DNA of 64,000 bases from JBIOHP01 sp044449065 (GCA_044449065.1 JBIOHP010000023.1:1-64000), one strand, 5' to 3'. Shown: positions 1-10,294, counted from the first letter of the stretch. Numbers and translations: made by a program. Notes: generated by a model not told the origin, from the sequence alone.

Positions 1-448
1 GGTAATTGTTTCTTCTTATCAATGAGTTGCTAACCTGAAGCTTCGTTGAACTGTTAGACATATTTATGGCACTGCTGCCCCCATATTCCACCACGCAATA
101 ACTCATCTGGCTCGACGGATCAAAAAATGTCGTGTTGTTGATAGTTATATTACCCCATGTACCTACAGAGCTATTGCGTGTAAAGTATATGGAATCTGTA
201 TTATTTCCGTTTGCGGAAATAACTCCATTGATTGTCATATTAATACCTGAATTAAATTGCACTCTAACCCCTGGCTGGATCGATAAAACAGCCCCTGCAG
301 CAACAGCAATATTATTAATTACGTTATATGGACTGCTAGATTTATACCATGTTGTGCTTGTAGTAATATCCGTACTCACAGTAGTTTGGGAGTAAACAAA
401 GGTTGTCAAAATTAAAATTAAAAGTAGCGCGTATGCAAATTTTATCAT
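1..448 (-). CDS. Secreted right-handed beta-helix protein, N-terminal part (runs off window start)
   Basis: An open frame on the minus strand begins with ATG at 448 and reaches position 1 without a stop, so only the first 149 residues are present. It opens with a clear signal peptide (MIKFAYALLLILILTTFVYS) followed by Ser/Thr/Asn-rich sequence with the 'IQPGVRVQFNSG..MTINGVISANG' pattern typical of secreted parallel beta-helix proteins of the Bacteroidota/Chlorobi group, which usually end in a T9SS sorting domain (not visible here). The product is inferred to be exported; its ligand or substrate is unknown. The opposite-strand frame at 132-395 is a shadow of this gene. Confidence 0.8.
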   Translation of the reverse strand, partial: MIKFAYALLLILILTTFVYSQTTVSTDITTSTTWYKSSSPYNVINNIAVAAGAVLSIQPGVRVQFNSGINMTINGVISANGNNTDSIYFTRNSSVGTWGNITINNTTFFDPSSQMSYCVVEYGGSSAINMSNSSTKLQVSNSLIRRNNY

Positions 449-572
449 TGTAATGCCTTTCGAATGCTAATTTTATCCAGAATAGAAAGCAATATTAGTA
501 TAATGAAATAATTTTGTCGACTTCGATGACCAGTTGATAAGAATCCGATTCATAATCGAACTAAAAATATCT

Positions 573-600
573 AATCCCACAAAAATAGTGGGATTTTTCA
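573..600 (+). terminator. Intrinsic-terminator-like hairpin
   Basis: AATCCCAC (573-580) and GTGGGATT (588-595) form a perfect 8-bp stem with an A-rich 7-nt loop, followed by a short T run. It lies between the partial beta-helix gene and the 1106-7504 gene. No plus-strand gene ends nearby, so it may act on the minus strand or be a relic. Confidence 0.45.
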
Positions 601-981
601 AAAATTATAAACTGTAGAGTTGGAAATGCTCACTCTGTTTCGCGTGATGGTTATCCCTCTGATAAACGTCCCGCGGACAATTATATATAACCAGCCCCGT
701 TTTATGTGCTAATTTGAAACAGATGAAGTTGTTAAATTGGATGTTACCTAATATATTCGAGTTAATTGGGAATCAGCCAAAAAATTAGGGCACTCCATCA
801 CCACTAAATTTAATCTATTTCAGAAATTAGTCAAGCAACCATTTTGTCTGATTGACTTTGACAAGCAACTGCATAATTCTGTTATTATTGGACTTATCAA
901 GATGTTTTACCTTCTTTTAGGAAAATAACCTTATAACCCAATTCTTCCATCCTACATGAATATTGGAGAATTAGAAAAATG
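601..981. other. Gap without a recognised gene
   Basis: AT-rich sequence with no frame, RNA gene or repeat that I recognise. It ends where the patatin-derived remnant begins. Confidence 0.5.
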
Positions 982-1092
982 TTATCCTCCCACTATCTTC
1001 TTAAACGCATCGGTTTCAAGAACTTCCTTGGCGGCGTAGTGGCCAAGAAAAATCATCTGGGCAATATCGGCTAAGGAGAAAGTTTCTATTCT
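982..1092 (-). pseudogene. Remnant of a patatin-like phospholipase gene (3' end)
   Basis: Read on the minus strand this stretch encodes RIETFSLADIAQMIFLGHY then AAKEVLETDAFKKIVGG-stop. It aligns without gaps to the last residues of the intact patatin gene at 8456-9400 (ENFTAADIAQMIDLGHYAAK...). No upstream part of the gene is present: the frame meets the 3' end of the 2132-residue gene. It is therefore a leftover of a duplicated patatin gene, separated from the intact copy by the giant repeat gene. The alignment is visible by eye; the duplication history is inferred. Confidence 0.8.
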
Positions 1093-1105
1093 AAAAACAG
1101 CGAGA

Positions 1106-4100
1106 TTATTTTATCAAAACCATTTTCCGGTTTTTTACAAATTGCACCTCGTTTCCCTCCCCATTCTGGCTCTGCGCGTTTATCCGGTAGAAATAAACGC
1201 CCGACGCTAAATTTGATCCGTTGAAATCTATCGTTTGAGTCCCGCCATCCATTTGTTCATGATCCAGTAACGAAATCACTTCTTGTCCAAGAATATTATA
1301 AATTTTTAGCGTAACAAACGAAGCGTAGGGTAAATTGAATTCAATCCTCGTCGTCGGATTAAAGGGATTGGGATAATTCTGATATAACTGATATTCATTC
1401 GGCAATGGATTAAAATATTTGCCGGCATTTGCCAAACTCAACGGCACTGCCCCGACCGTGAGCCGCAGATAATTGCAACCGACGAGAGATTTGGCTCCCG
1501 TCAAAACTGTTTGAACGCCAAAAGATACGGTGTCGATCGGAAATGATTCAAATGCGCTATTGATCTTTTTTAAAACAACATTGATTTGTTCGTTCGTCGC
1601 ATTTACACTGCCCAATGTGCCGCAGGATAGCGCGGTATCAGCTATCAAACTGATTTTGCCGACTGATTTACCATTCAACGGGTCGGCTGGATTACCGGGG
1701 TCGCTATACGTCAATTCTCCCAACCCATACGGCATCTTTCCTGCTATGCTGGCGGCGATATTCAGCTTTAGGATAAGCGCATTTGCAAAGAAGTTATTTT
1801 GTGTTTTAGCTGGAGGATAATTTCTGGCGCGTCGTCTAAACGACAAGCAGCTAGAGCCGGTCGAGTGATAGGTGCTTCTGCCCGCCATTAGAGATCTTTT
1901 TACATCAGCATAGGTGGGCATTAAAACCGAATTCTTGCTATCGGGCAATCCGATCAGCAACCCTCGCGTAAATACCGGGGGAACTCCGCCCATTGCTCCT
2001 GCAGGGAAGAGTTCTTCACCAACATTATGAAGATTAGGCAATGGTAATCTGGGTATTAGATAGTTCCAGAGAAGCACCCGACTCCCCCATACGGGCACAA
2101 TGGGTTGATTGGTAATATCCCATGCATAATGACTTAAGAGACCCTTCCCAATGAAACTCCGCCCAACAATATCAATCATATCCACACCAGGACTTAGAGG
2201 CGGATTAAATGTAAATGTTTTTATCCTCACATTCTGAAATGAATCGATGACAATATCGGTTCCGCTGTAATAAACATAACCACTCGATGGTCCGCTAAAG
2301 GCAATAATTACATTCGTTCCGTTGCTTTGATAGGGAACACTGAGAGTTAAGCTAAAATCCGTTTTATCATTTATTCGTTTAATGGCATTGAATCCGAATT
2401 GTTTATCAATGGCAGTCGACCATGATTCGTAGGTTGCGGTGCGGAGTGTCGTTAAATAAAGCGGTTGCACTTTAAAGATTGCAGTGATGAACCTGTTTTT
2501 CGTAACGGTAAAGGATAGTATTGAATCTGTGGAAGTGGTGTCTCCTCCCCACCGGTCAAATTGCCATCCCGTATCCGGATATGCTGTTAAGGTCGCTACT
2601 GTTCCGTAGTTATAAACTACCTGGTTCGGATTTTTACGGATCACCCCTGAACCTGACACAGAGTCAGCGCTGATTGTAAATGTGTTGATAGTAAATGTCG
2701 CACGTATTGTGTGGTTGCCTGCTACCCCCGTAAATGTATATTGTGTATCTGATGTGATCAGTACTCTATCGATAAACAAACTATCGACGTGATAATGGGC
2801 ATCCGGCATAATGCTGAAGTGTTGGCTTCCTCCATAGTTTACCATCACCGACGGCGCCGGAGATATAGTCCCGTTCGCTCCCGCGGAGGACGTGAGCGTA
2901 TATAAATTGATCGCAAACGTCACACGGATTGCATGACCGGAGATTACATTTGTAAAGGTATACTGTGTATCTGAAACAATTTGTGCTCCATCGATAAACA
3001 AACTATCTGCATGATATCCGGTATTCGGTTTAATGCTAAAATGTTGACTGCCGCCATAGTTTACGGTAGCTGAGGGCGTCGGGCTGATCGCACCGTTCGC
3101 TCCTGCGCTGGATGTAATGGAATAGGTGTTGATAGCAAACGTCGTTCGGATAGAATGATTATTTGCAATTCCGATGAAGGTATATTGTGTATCTGTGGCG
3201 ATACGCGCTCCGTCTATTATTAAACTATCAACATGATAACCTGTATTCGGTGTGATACTGAAATGCTTGCTGTCGCCCGGATTTGCATATACTCTCGGAG
3301 TCGGCATTATAACTCCATGCGCTCCTGCCGTTGAATTTATCGCATATGTGCCAAATGCAAAGGTCGCACGGATAGTGTGGTTGCCCGCTACTCCCGTGAA
3401 CGTATATTGCGTATCGGGATTTATCCATTCTCCATCGATGATCATACTGTCAATAAGGTATCCGGCGTCAGGAACCATACTGTAGCGCTGGCTCCCGCCG
3501 TAGAGTACGCTGACGGTAGGAATTGGTGATATAGTCCCATGCGCTCCTGCCGAGGATGTGATCGTATAGATATTTATCGCGAATGTCGCACGGATTGCGT
3601 GAGGGCTTACCACTCCGCTGAATGTATATTGCGTATCAGAGGCAATTTGTGCATCATCGACAATTAAACTATCGACGTGATAACCTGTATTCGGTATGAC
3701 ACGGAAACGTTGACTCGCGCCGTAATTTACTATGGCTTCAGGCGTCGGGGAGATCGTCCCATTCGCTCCAGCCGTTGAGGTAATCAAAAATTTATCAATA
3801 GCAAACGTCGCCCGGATTGTATGATTGTGCACCACTCCACTGAACGTATATTGCGTATCGGGAGTAACGGGTGTTCCGTCAATAAGTAAACTATCCACAT
3901 GATAGCCGGTGCTTGGCGCTATACTGAAATGCTGATTCCCTCCGGAGTTGACCACCGCCGCGGGCGCTGGTGAAATCGTGCCATTCGCTCCAGCGCTTGA
4001 TGTAATCGAGTAGGTATTTATCGCAAAGGTCGCGCGAATCGTATGATCGGCAATTACATTGGTAAACGTATATTGAGTATCCGAGACGATTTTCACCCCA

Positions 4101-7100
4101 TCGATGATTAAACTATCCACGTGATATTCGCTAATTGGGGCAATGCTGAAATGTGCGTTCCCACCGTGAGTTACTGTTGCTGATGGAGTCGGAGATATCG
4201 TTCCGTTCGCTCCAGCGCTCGAGGTAATCGTATAAATATTTATGGTGAACGTAGCGCGAATCGTGTGGTCAGAACTTACATTGGTGAATGTATATTGCGT
4301 ATCTGAGGCGATTGTCACACCGTCGATGATCAAACTATCGACATGATAACCGGTATTTGGCTTGATGCTGAAGTGCAGACTTCCATCGTAATTTACAGAA
4401 GCGGACGGCGTCGGGCTGATCGTACCGTGTGCCCCTGCGCTCGATGTGATTGAATAAGTATTAATCGCAAAGCTCGCACGGATCGAATGACTTAAAGTTA
4501 CATTATCAAACGTGTACTGAGTATCAGAAGCGATTTTTACGCCATCGATTATTAAACTATCTACATGATAGCCGGTATTTGGCGTTATATTGAAATGCTG
4601 GCTTCCCCTATAATTAACTGTTGCCGACGGCGTCGGAGCGATTGCCCCATGTGGTCCCGCGCTTGACGTAATTGAATAGGTATTAATTGCAAAGCTTGCG
4701 CGGATCGAATGATTGGTGTTTACATTGATAAACGTATATTGTGTATCCGAGGTGATTTTCACCCCATCGATGATCAAACTATCGACATGATATCCGGTAT
4801 TTGGTATGATGTTGAAATGCTGGTTATTACCCCGGCTGAGATATACCAACGGGGTTGGAAAGATAGTCCCATTCGCTCCTGCCGATGAGGTGATCGTGTA
4901 GTCATTGTATGAAAACGTCGCCCGAATAGTGTGGTTATTCACTACTCCGTTAAATGTATATTCCGTATCTGAAGAGGCACTTAATCCGTCGATGATCAAA
5001 CTATCCACGTGATAATTTGTGTTTGGTAGTATGCTGAAATGTTGACTACCGCCATAGGTCACCATCGCTGTCGGTGTTGGCGATATCGTCCCATTCGCGC
5101 CCGCGCTTGATGAAATCGCATAAATATTTATTGCGAACGTCGCTCGAATAGTATGAGCCGAACTTATATTATTGAATGTATATTGCGTATCCGGCGTAAT
5201 CCTCACCCTGTCGATGATGAGACTATCGACATGATACCCTGTATCCGGCGTAATGCTGAAATGTTGAGTATCTCCGTAGTATACAGTCGCTGTTGGTGCC
5301 GGCGAAATCGTTCCATGCGCGCCGGATACGGATGAAATCGTATATGATTTTAGTGAAAACGAAGCTGAAATTGAATGATTAGAAGTAACGTGAGTAAATG
5401 TATAACTACTCAAGGGTCCCTGGGAAACATTATCAACGAGTACATCATTAATATCATGACCCTGATCTGCTGTGATGCTAAAGATTTTTCTGCCTCCTGA
5501 AGCCACCGTGACAGATCCCGATGGATTTATAGTTCCCCCTGATCCCGGGACGCTTGCTGTTATAGAATAGACATCAAGGGTAAAGGTTGCCCGGATCGTA
5601 TGATCTGCCGTTACGTTATCAAATGAATATTGGGTATCAGGCGCTATTACTACACCGTCGATGACCAAACTATCTACGCGGTATCCGGTATTTGACGTGA
5701 TAGAGAAATGTTGACTTCCTCCATACGTTACCGTCGCTATCGGCGTCGGTGATATTGTCCCATGTGCTCCGGCACTCGACCTGATCGAATAAATATTTAT
5801 CGCAAAGCTCGCACGTATTGTATGGTCGGAATTTACGTTTGTGAACGTATATTGCGTATCAGAAGCGATTTTTACTCCATCAATGACCAAACTATCCACA
5901 TGGTATCCTGAATCAGGTGTGATGCTGAAATACTGACTGGCACCCATACTCACAAAGACACTCGGAGCTGGCGATATAGCCCCATGTAATCCTGCCGATG
6001 AAGTAATAGTGAAATCGTTGTGTGAAAATATTGCGCGGATCGTATGGTTGCTCTTTACACTGCTGAACGTATATTGCGTGTCTGAAGCGATCTTCACTCC
6101 GTCGATAATCAAACTATCGATATGATACCCTATCTCCGTTGCAATACTGAAATGTTGACTCCCTCCGTAATTAACCGTCACCATCGGCGTCGGTGATATC
6201 GTCCCATGTGCTCCTGCGCTCGATGCAATCGTATAGATATTTATTGCAAACGTTGCACGAATGGTATGATTAGAATTTACATTGGTGAACGTATATTGTG
6301 TGTCCGGATCGATCCCGACTCCATCGATGAGCAAACTATCCACGTGATATCCCGTATTTGGTGTGATGCTGAAATGCTGGCTATCACCCATCCTTAGCAA
6401 AACGGTCGGAGTTGGCGAAATAGTACCATTCACTCCCGATGAAGATGTAATCGTATATGTCGTAAAGGAAAAAGAAGCTGTAATTGTATGATTTGCATTA
6501 ACGTGAATAAATGTATACCCATCGATGGGTCCATGGGAAACACCATCAACAAGCACATCATGAACAGACTGTCCGGGATCCGGGGTAATGGTATAGATTA
6601 CCACGCTATCCCAGGGCACTGAAATCGATCCCGGTGGACTGATCCTTCCACCTGATCCCGATACGCTCGCCACAATCGTATAGGTATCAATCGCAAAAGT
6701 CGCGCGAATCGAATGACTTGCTCGAACGTTTACAAATGAATATTGTGTATCGGATGCTATCCACACCCCGTCGACGATTAAACTATCGACGTGATAGTGA
6801 ACATTCGGGACGATGCTGAAATGCTGGCGCGCTCCGTAGTTTACGATAGCAACAGGAGACGGTGTTATAGTCCCATTTGGTCCGGCAGTCGACGTGATCG
6901 GATACGTCATTATTGCAAACGTCGAACGTAAGGTATGGTTAGAAGTAATATTGGTGAATGTATACTGCGTATCAGATGCGATTCTCACTCCGTCGATGAT
7001 CAAACTATCGACATAATATCCTAAATCCGGTGTGATGCTGAAATGCTGGCTTCCTCCATAGCTGATCGTTGGCGAGGATGGCGGTGATATCGTCCCGTGC

Positions 7101-7504
7101 GCTCCCACCGTAGCGGTAATCGAGTATGTGGTTACCGAAAACGAAACCGAGATTGTATGATTAGAGGTAACGTTACTAAATATGTAATTATTTATGGGTC
7201 CCAGCGAAACACTATCAACGACCACATCACGAATAATCGAGCCGGGATCCGGGGTGATGGTAAAGAATATTCTGCTGCCCGGGGACACCGAAATCACTCC
7301 CGATGGATAAATAGTGCCGTGATTTCCCGCACTGGCGGTTATCGTGTAACTACTTTGTGCTGTTATGGATGATGTGAGAAAAAACGTTAAGAGTAAAAGA
7401 ATGGGGAAGGATATTTTAATCTTTTTTAAAAGAATTGCATATCGAACAGTAACTTTTCTGCCAAATACTTGGTTTTCAGATGATGATTGATCTATTGTAT
7501 CCAT
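1106..7504 (-). CDS. Giant secreted multi-repeat protein with T9SS sorting tail
   Basis: 2132 residues. The N-terminus has a hydrophobic export segment (about residues 28-50, ISFPILLLLTFFLTSSITAQ) after a polar extension; a GGAG element eight bases before the ATG supports this start. About 22 tandem repeats of roughly 75 residues follow (residues about 50-1690), each of the form YTITSSAGANGTISPTP - GxxxHFSIxPNTGYHVDSLxIDG - YTFTNVxxNHTIRATF, which is the divergent InlB B-repeat/Flg_new_2 type. A unique region of about 350 residues precedes a T9SS type-A sorting domain (LYQNYPNPFNPTTRIEFNLP, then GQEV..GVYFYR). It is probably a cell-surface or released adhesin-like stalk; the ligand is unknown. 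Repeats 4, 9 and the first differ (GSGGxI) from the bulk, suggesting internal amplification of subsets. Confidence 0.85.
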   Translation of the reverse strand: MDTIDQSSSENQVFGRKVTVRYAILLKKIKISFPILLLLTFFLTSSITAQSSYTITASAGNHGTIYPSGVISVSPGSRIFFTITPDPGSIIRDVVVDSVSLGPINNYIFSNVTSNHTISVSFSVTTYSITATVGAHGTISPPSSPTISYGGSQHFSITPDLGYYVDSLIIDGVRIASDTQYTFTNITSNHTLRSTFAIMTYPITSTAGPNGTITPSPVAIVNYGARQHFSIVPNVHYHVDSLIVDGVWIASDTQYSFVNVRASHSIRATFAIDTYTIVASVSGSGGRISPPGSISVPWDSVVIYTITPDPGQSVHDVLVDGVSHGPIDGYTFIHVNANHTITASFSFTTYTITSSSGVNGTISPTPTVLLRMGDSQHFSITPNTGYHVDSLLIDGVGIDPDTQYTFTNVNSNHTIRATFAINIYTIASSAGAHGTISPTPMVTVNYGGSQHFSIATEIGYHIDSLIIDGVKIASDTQYTFSSVKSNHTIRAIFSHNDFTITSSAGLHGAISPAPSVFVSMGASQYFSITPDSGYHVDSLVIDGVKIASDTQYTFTNVNSDHTIRASFAINIYSIRSSAGAHGTISPTPIATVTYGGSQHFSITSNTGYRVDSLVIDGVVIAPDTQYSFDNVTADHTIRATFTLDVYSITASVPGSGGTINPSGSVTVASGGRKIFSITADQGHDINDVLVDNVSQGPLSSYTFTHVTSNHSISASFSLKSYTISSVSGAHGTISPAPTATVYYGDTQHFSITPDTGYHVDSLIIDRVRITPDTQYTFNNISSAHTIRATFAINIYAISSSAGANGTISPTPTAMVTYGGSQHFSILPNTNYHVDSLIIDGLSASSDTEYTFNGVVNNHTIRATFSYNDYTITSSAGANGTIFPTPLVYLSRGNNQHFNIIPNTGYHVDSLIIDGVKITSDTQYTFINVNTNHSIRASFAINTYSITSSAGPHGAIAPTPSATVNYRGSQHFNITPNTGYHVDSLIIDGVKIASDTQYTFDNVTLSHSIRASFAINTYSITSSAGAHGTISPTPSASVNYDGSLHFSIKPNTGYHVDSLIIDGVTIASDTQYTFTNVSSDHTIRATFTINIYTITSSAGANGTISPTPSATVTHGGNAHFSIAPISEYHVDSLIIDGVKIVSDTQYTFTNVIADHTIRATFAINTYSITSSAGANGTISPAPAAVVNSGGNQHFSIAPSTGYHVDSLLIDGTPVTPDTQYTFSGVVHNHTIRATFAIDKFLITSTAGANGTISPTPEAIVNYGASQRFRVIPNTGYHVDSLIVDDAQIASDTQYTFSGVVSPHAIRATFAINIYTITSSAGAHGTISPIPTVSVLYGGSQRYSMVPDAGYLIDSMIIDGEWINPDTQYTFTGVAGNHTIRATFAFGTYAINSTAGAHGVIMPTPRVYANPGDSKHFSITPNTGYHVDSLIIDGARIATDTQYTFIGIANNHSIRTTFAINTYSITSSAGANGAISPTPSATVNYGGSQHFSIKPNTGYHADSLFIDGAQIVSDTQYTFTNVISGHAIRVTFAINLYTLTSSAGANGTISPAPSVMVNYGGSQHFSIMPDAHYHVDSLFIDRVLITSDTQYTFTGVAGNHTIRATFTINTFTISADSVSGSGVIRKNPNQVVYNYGTVATLTAYPDTGWQFDRWGGDTTSTDSILSFTVTKNRFITAIFKVQPLYLTTLRTATYESWSTAIDKQFGFNAIKRINDKTDFSLTLSVPYQSNGTNVIIAFSGPSSGYVYYSGTDIVIDSFQNVRIKTFTFNPPLSPGVDMIDIVGRSFIGKGLLSHYAWDITNQPIVPVWGSRVLLWNYLIPRLPLPNLHNVGEELFPAGAMGGVPPVFTRGLLIGLPDSKNSVLMPTYADVKRSLMAGRSTYHSTGSSCLSFRRRARNYPPAKTQNNFFANALILKLNIAASIAGKMPYGLGELTYSDPGNPADPLNGKSVGKISLIADTALSCGTLGSVNATNEQINVVLKKINSAFESFPIDTVSFGVQTVLTGAKSLVGCNYLRLTVGAVPLSLANAGKYFNPLPNEYQLYQNYPNPFNPTTRIEFNLPYASFVTLKIYNILGQEVISLLDHEQMDGGTQTIDFNGSNLASGVYFYRINAQSQNGEGNEVQFVKNRKMVLIK
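2465..7360 (-). repeat. Tandem coding repeat array, about 22 units of about 225 bp
   Basis: The DNA repeats of the exoprotein gene. Recurring landmarks on the plus strand are 'AAACTATCGACATGATA' and 'GTATATTG(C/T)GTATC'. Units are similar but clearly diverged at the nucleotide level, and the last unit (about 2465-2680) is the most distinct. The periodicity is coding, not CRISPR. Confidence 0.85.
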
Positions 7505-8455
7505 GTTATATCTCCATTGCTCGTAAAATAGTGAGATCGAAAATTTCGCCTCCTTTTTTCAAACAAATCGCCATTGGTCTAACCGCTGGAACAAATCAAA
7601 ATGCCGGTTTACTATGCGGCCGGCTCGCTGTATTATCGCGTATGGATTTTCATCAAATATCAAGCCGACTGAATATGGAAATCCTTAAATGCAATGCAAT
7701 CAATGCAAGAATGATAATCTTTATGAAATGCTAAAGGATTGGTTAACATAATTGAAATGGCGAATATTTGTATTGTCTGTTATTCATTTTTTCGATCCGT
7801 AAAAATCCTTTCAAATAATTTTCTAACAACGCTCGTTGGGAATGACCGGCTTTAGAAGTAACGCGTATTCCCGCACTCTATTTTTCGCCTCCATGCTAAA
7901 AATGGAACTTGATAATGGAGTTTCAAAGGACTATATATCCCTCGCTTGGTTCTTCAAGTTTGAAATCTATCACAATAAGGATCAGGGTGTCGCGCATAAA
8001 TACATTTACATCAGTTATATAAACGCATCGACAGTGGAGTGTTTCCCTGTGAAAAGCGATTCGGCAGGGGAACGCTTCATTATGGAATAGGCGAATATAA
8101 CAATAATTTGGTGAATTATCAATAAATTCTAATTTTTATTTGACATATACCACTCGACGCTAACGCTATATTATTATGATACTTAGAGCGTTTTCTTGAT
8201 AGTTATCATTACAAATTATTTATATATATCTACATATCAATCTCTGTGGCACACTCTCAAAGAAGCATAAATCTCATTTCCCAAGCCATTTGTGTGTCGC
8301 GTCATTGGAATAGGACGATCGATGCGGTTAAGAATGAATGTCCAAGAGGAAGAAACGATTAGCTAAGTTGACATTCTCAAAATAATTTGGAATATCATGA
8401 ACATACCTGAGAAAGACTATTCCTCCGGGTCTGTCGTATAAAAATAAACAAATAT
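7505..8455. other. Long gap without a supported gene
   Basis: About 950 AT-rich bases between the start of the giant repeat gene and the stop of the patatin gene. It must contain the promoter of the repeat gene near its left edge. A plus-strand frame at 7836-8090 has no recognisable domain, ribosome site or homologous look, and I do not support it as a gene. Confidence 0.5.
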
Positions 8456-9400
8456 CTATCCTGCCAATATCTTCCTCAACGTATCCGTTTTGAGAGCTTC
8501 CTTTGCAGCGTAATGTCCGAGATCGATCATCTGAGCAATATCGGCTGCAGTAAAATTTTCTATGTTAATCTGGGGTTCCGTTTTGGGACGAATAATGCCG
8601 ATGGGAATGTACCTGCATCCTTTCAACGGTCCCTCCTGCACCTTTGTGCCGTCCTTTGGGCAATACGTGTTGATGTAATCCGCCCATTCTAAATCGTTGG
8701 TAACAATCCCATTTATTACAATATCCATCAGCCGGTCTGAATATTGCAGCAAATTTCCGCCCTCGAATGTAATGCTCTGCAATTGTTTCGGCTGACAGGC
8801 GATGCAAATTATGGAATCCGCTCCATCGTCGATTGCGTATTTTAACGGGGCGACATTTCTCACGCCGCCATCGACAAGCGGTTGGTTATTGATTTTTGAA
8901 ATCGGCATCATAATGGGGATCGCGGTGCTGGCAATGGTATAATCCAATATATTCGGGTAACCCGAATCCGCCTGTACAAATTCTCCGTTTGCTAAATTTA
9001 CCGAACCAACAGTAAACTTTACCGGGCTCGCGCGTAAATTATTTTCCTTTATCAGCGACCTTATTAAATTGTGCAACCGCGAGGTATCGATCAACCCGTT
9101 GAAGTTGCTCCAGATCATCTGCCAGAGAACGCCGATATCGGAATTTTTCTCGCCTATCTTATCGAAACTGTTAATGTTGTTTTTCCACAACGATTCCAAT
9201 TCTATGGCGATTCTAGTCCAATCAATTTTCCCGTTTTGTTGATACCGTGAGGCGCGATCTGTAATAAAGGCGCCATTCAAGCTCCCCACCGAAACCCCAT
9301 AGATTGAATCGGGTGCATACCCGGCGTTGAGTAATTCAACAATTGCGCCCGCCTGAAACGATCCCTTGATCGATCCACCGCTTAATACTAAAGCTTTCAT
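8456..9400 (-). CDS. Patatin-like phospholipase
   Basis: 314 residues covering a whole bacterial patatin domain. The oxyanion-hole segment SGGSIKGSFQAG is at residues 7-18, the nucleophile elbow GVSVG at 35-39 (Ser37) and the catalytic DGG at 177-179 (Asp177), so the Ser-Asp dyad is complete. The family hydrolyses acyl esters of phospholipids or related lipids; no signal peptide is visible, so it is probably cytosolic. An AGAAAGAG element precedes the ATG. A second 3'-end copy of this gene family survives at 982-1092. The gene stands alone, transcribed away from the response regulators. Confidence 0.9.
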   Translation of the reverse strand: MKALVLSGGSIKGSFQAGAIVELLNAGYAPDSIYGVSVGSLNGAFITDRASRYQQNGKIDWTRIAIELESLWKNNINSFDKIGEKNSDIGVLWQMIWSNFNGLIDTSRLHNLIRSLIKENNLRASPVKFTVGSVNLANGEFVQADSGYPNILDYTIASTAIPIMMPISKINNQPLVDGGVRNVAPLKYAIDDGADSIICIACQPKQLQSITFEGGNLLQYSDRLMDIVINGIVTNDLEWADYINTYCPKDGTKVQEGPLKGCRYIPIGIIRPKTEPQINIENFTAADIAQMIDLGHYAAKEALKTDTLRKILAG

Positions 9401-9479
9401 GTTAATTCTCTTTCTATTAAATAAATTTCATGTGAAAGTAATCATCGTTAAAGTAATTGAATAAAATTTTTGTAGTCAA

Positions 9480-9518
9480 TACGCTCAACTACCCGTTTTT
9501 TTTGCGTAGTTGAGCGTA
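9480..9518. promoter_or_regulatory. Perfect 13-bp inverted repeat with T-rich loop in a divergent intergenic region
   Basis: TACGCTCAACTAC (9480-9492) and GTAGTTGAGCGTA (9506-9518) are perfect complements, separated by a 13-base loop that includes eight T. It lies between the divergently transcribed patatin gene and the first response regulator, where both promoters should be. It could be a regulator binding site or an RNA hairpin; the sequence does not decide. Confidence 0.55.
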
Positions 9519-9640
9519 GACGGATAGGTACGATTCGCAAAAAAAATATTATCAACAATTTGGCAAATCGGGAATAAATCGTTATAATATGCGAAAATGA
9601 AGGCATAATTACCATCAACGAATAGTGTTGAGTATCAAAA

Positions 9641-10294
9641 TTGTCCGCGAACCCTAAAATACGAGTTCTTTTAGTCGATGATCATCCTATGACATTGAGC
9701 GGGATAAGAACGTTTCTCTCCGGAAGCGAAAGCATCGAAGTTATCGGGGAAGCTCATAACGGCAATGATGGACTTGAAATGACACGCTCATTGTTGCCGG
9801 ATGTTGTTCTGATGGATATCTCCATGCCGGTGCTTGATGGAATTCAGGCGACAAAAATTCTTAAAAAAGAAACTCCGCAGGTGAAGGTGCTCATTTTAAC
9901 CATGCATGACAGTAAGGGATACTTTGAAGATTTTATAAACTCAGGCGCGAGCGGTTTCGTCTTAAAACACGCTTCACCCGAAGAACTTTTGTTTGCCATT
10001 CAATCCGTTCATCAGGGAAAAGCATATTTTGATCCAACACATTCAAAGCTCCTGCTGGATGAGTATGCCGGGAAAAAAGATCATCCACTGACACACCTCA
10101 CTGAGCGGGAAGTTGAAATAATAATCCTCATCGCAAAAGGATTCTCAAGCAAACAAATTGCCGATAAATTGTTCAGCAACTCTCGCACAATCGAAAAACA
10201 CCGCAATAATATTATGGAAAAACTTGATCTCCACACGTCTGTAGATCTCACCCGCTACGCGATTGCACGAAAGCTTATTGAGGCGGAAGAATAG
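9641..10294 (+). CDS. NarL/FixJ-type response regulator (first of two)
   Basis: 217 residues. Receiver domain with acidic pocket DD (residues 13-14), phospho-acceptor Asp59 in 'VVLMDISMP' and the conserved Lys in 'GFVLKHASPEE' (about residue 109), then a LuxR-type HTH near residues 150-210 (LTEREVEIIILIAKGFSSKQ...IEKHRNNIMEKL). It should act as a phosphorylation-controlled DNA-binding protein. The only usable start after the upstream in-frame TGA is TTG at 9641, without an obvious ribosome site. No histidine kinase lies nearby. The next gene is a paralogue 105 bp downstream, likely in the same transcript. Confidence 0.9.
   Translation: MSANPKIRVLLVDDHPMTLSGIRTFLSGSESIEVIGEAHNGNDGLEMTRSLLPDVVLMDISMPVLDGIQATKILKKETPQVKVLILTMHDSKGYFEDFINSGASGFVLKHASPEELLFAIQSVHQGKAYFDPTHSKLLLDEYAGKKDHPLTHLTEREVEIIILIAKGFSSKQIADKLFSNSRTIEKHRNNIMEKLDLHTSVDLTRYAIARKLIEAEE

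Noticed and set aside
132..395. Plus-strand hydrophobic 87-aa ORF
   Set aside because: It is the antisense shadow of the partial beta-helix gene, whose minus-strand frame has a signal peptide and typical family sequence.
2465..7360. Regular periodicity resembling a repeat array or CRISPR
   Set aside because: Units are about 225 bp, coding throughout one open frame, and have no spacer-like variable parts.
7836..8090. 84-aa plus-strand ORF
   Set aside because: No ribosome site, no domain and no neighbouring gene in the same direction; probably chance.
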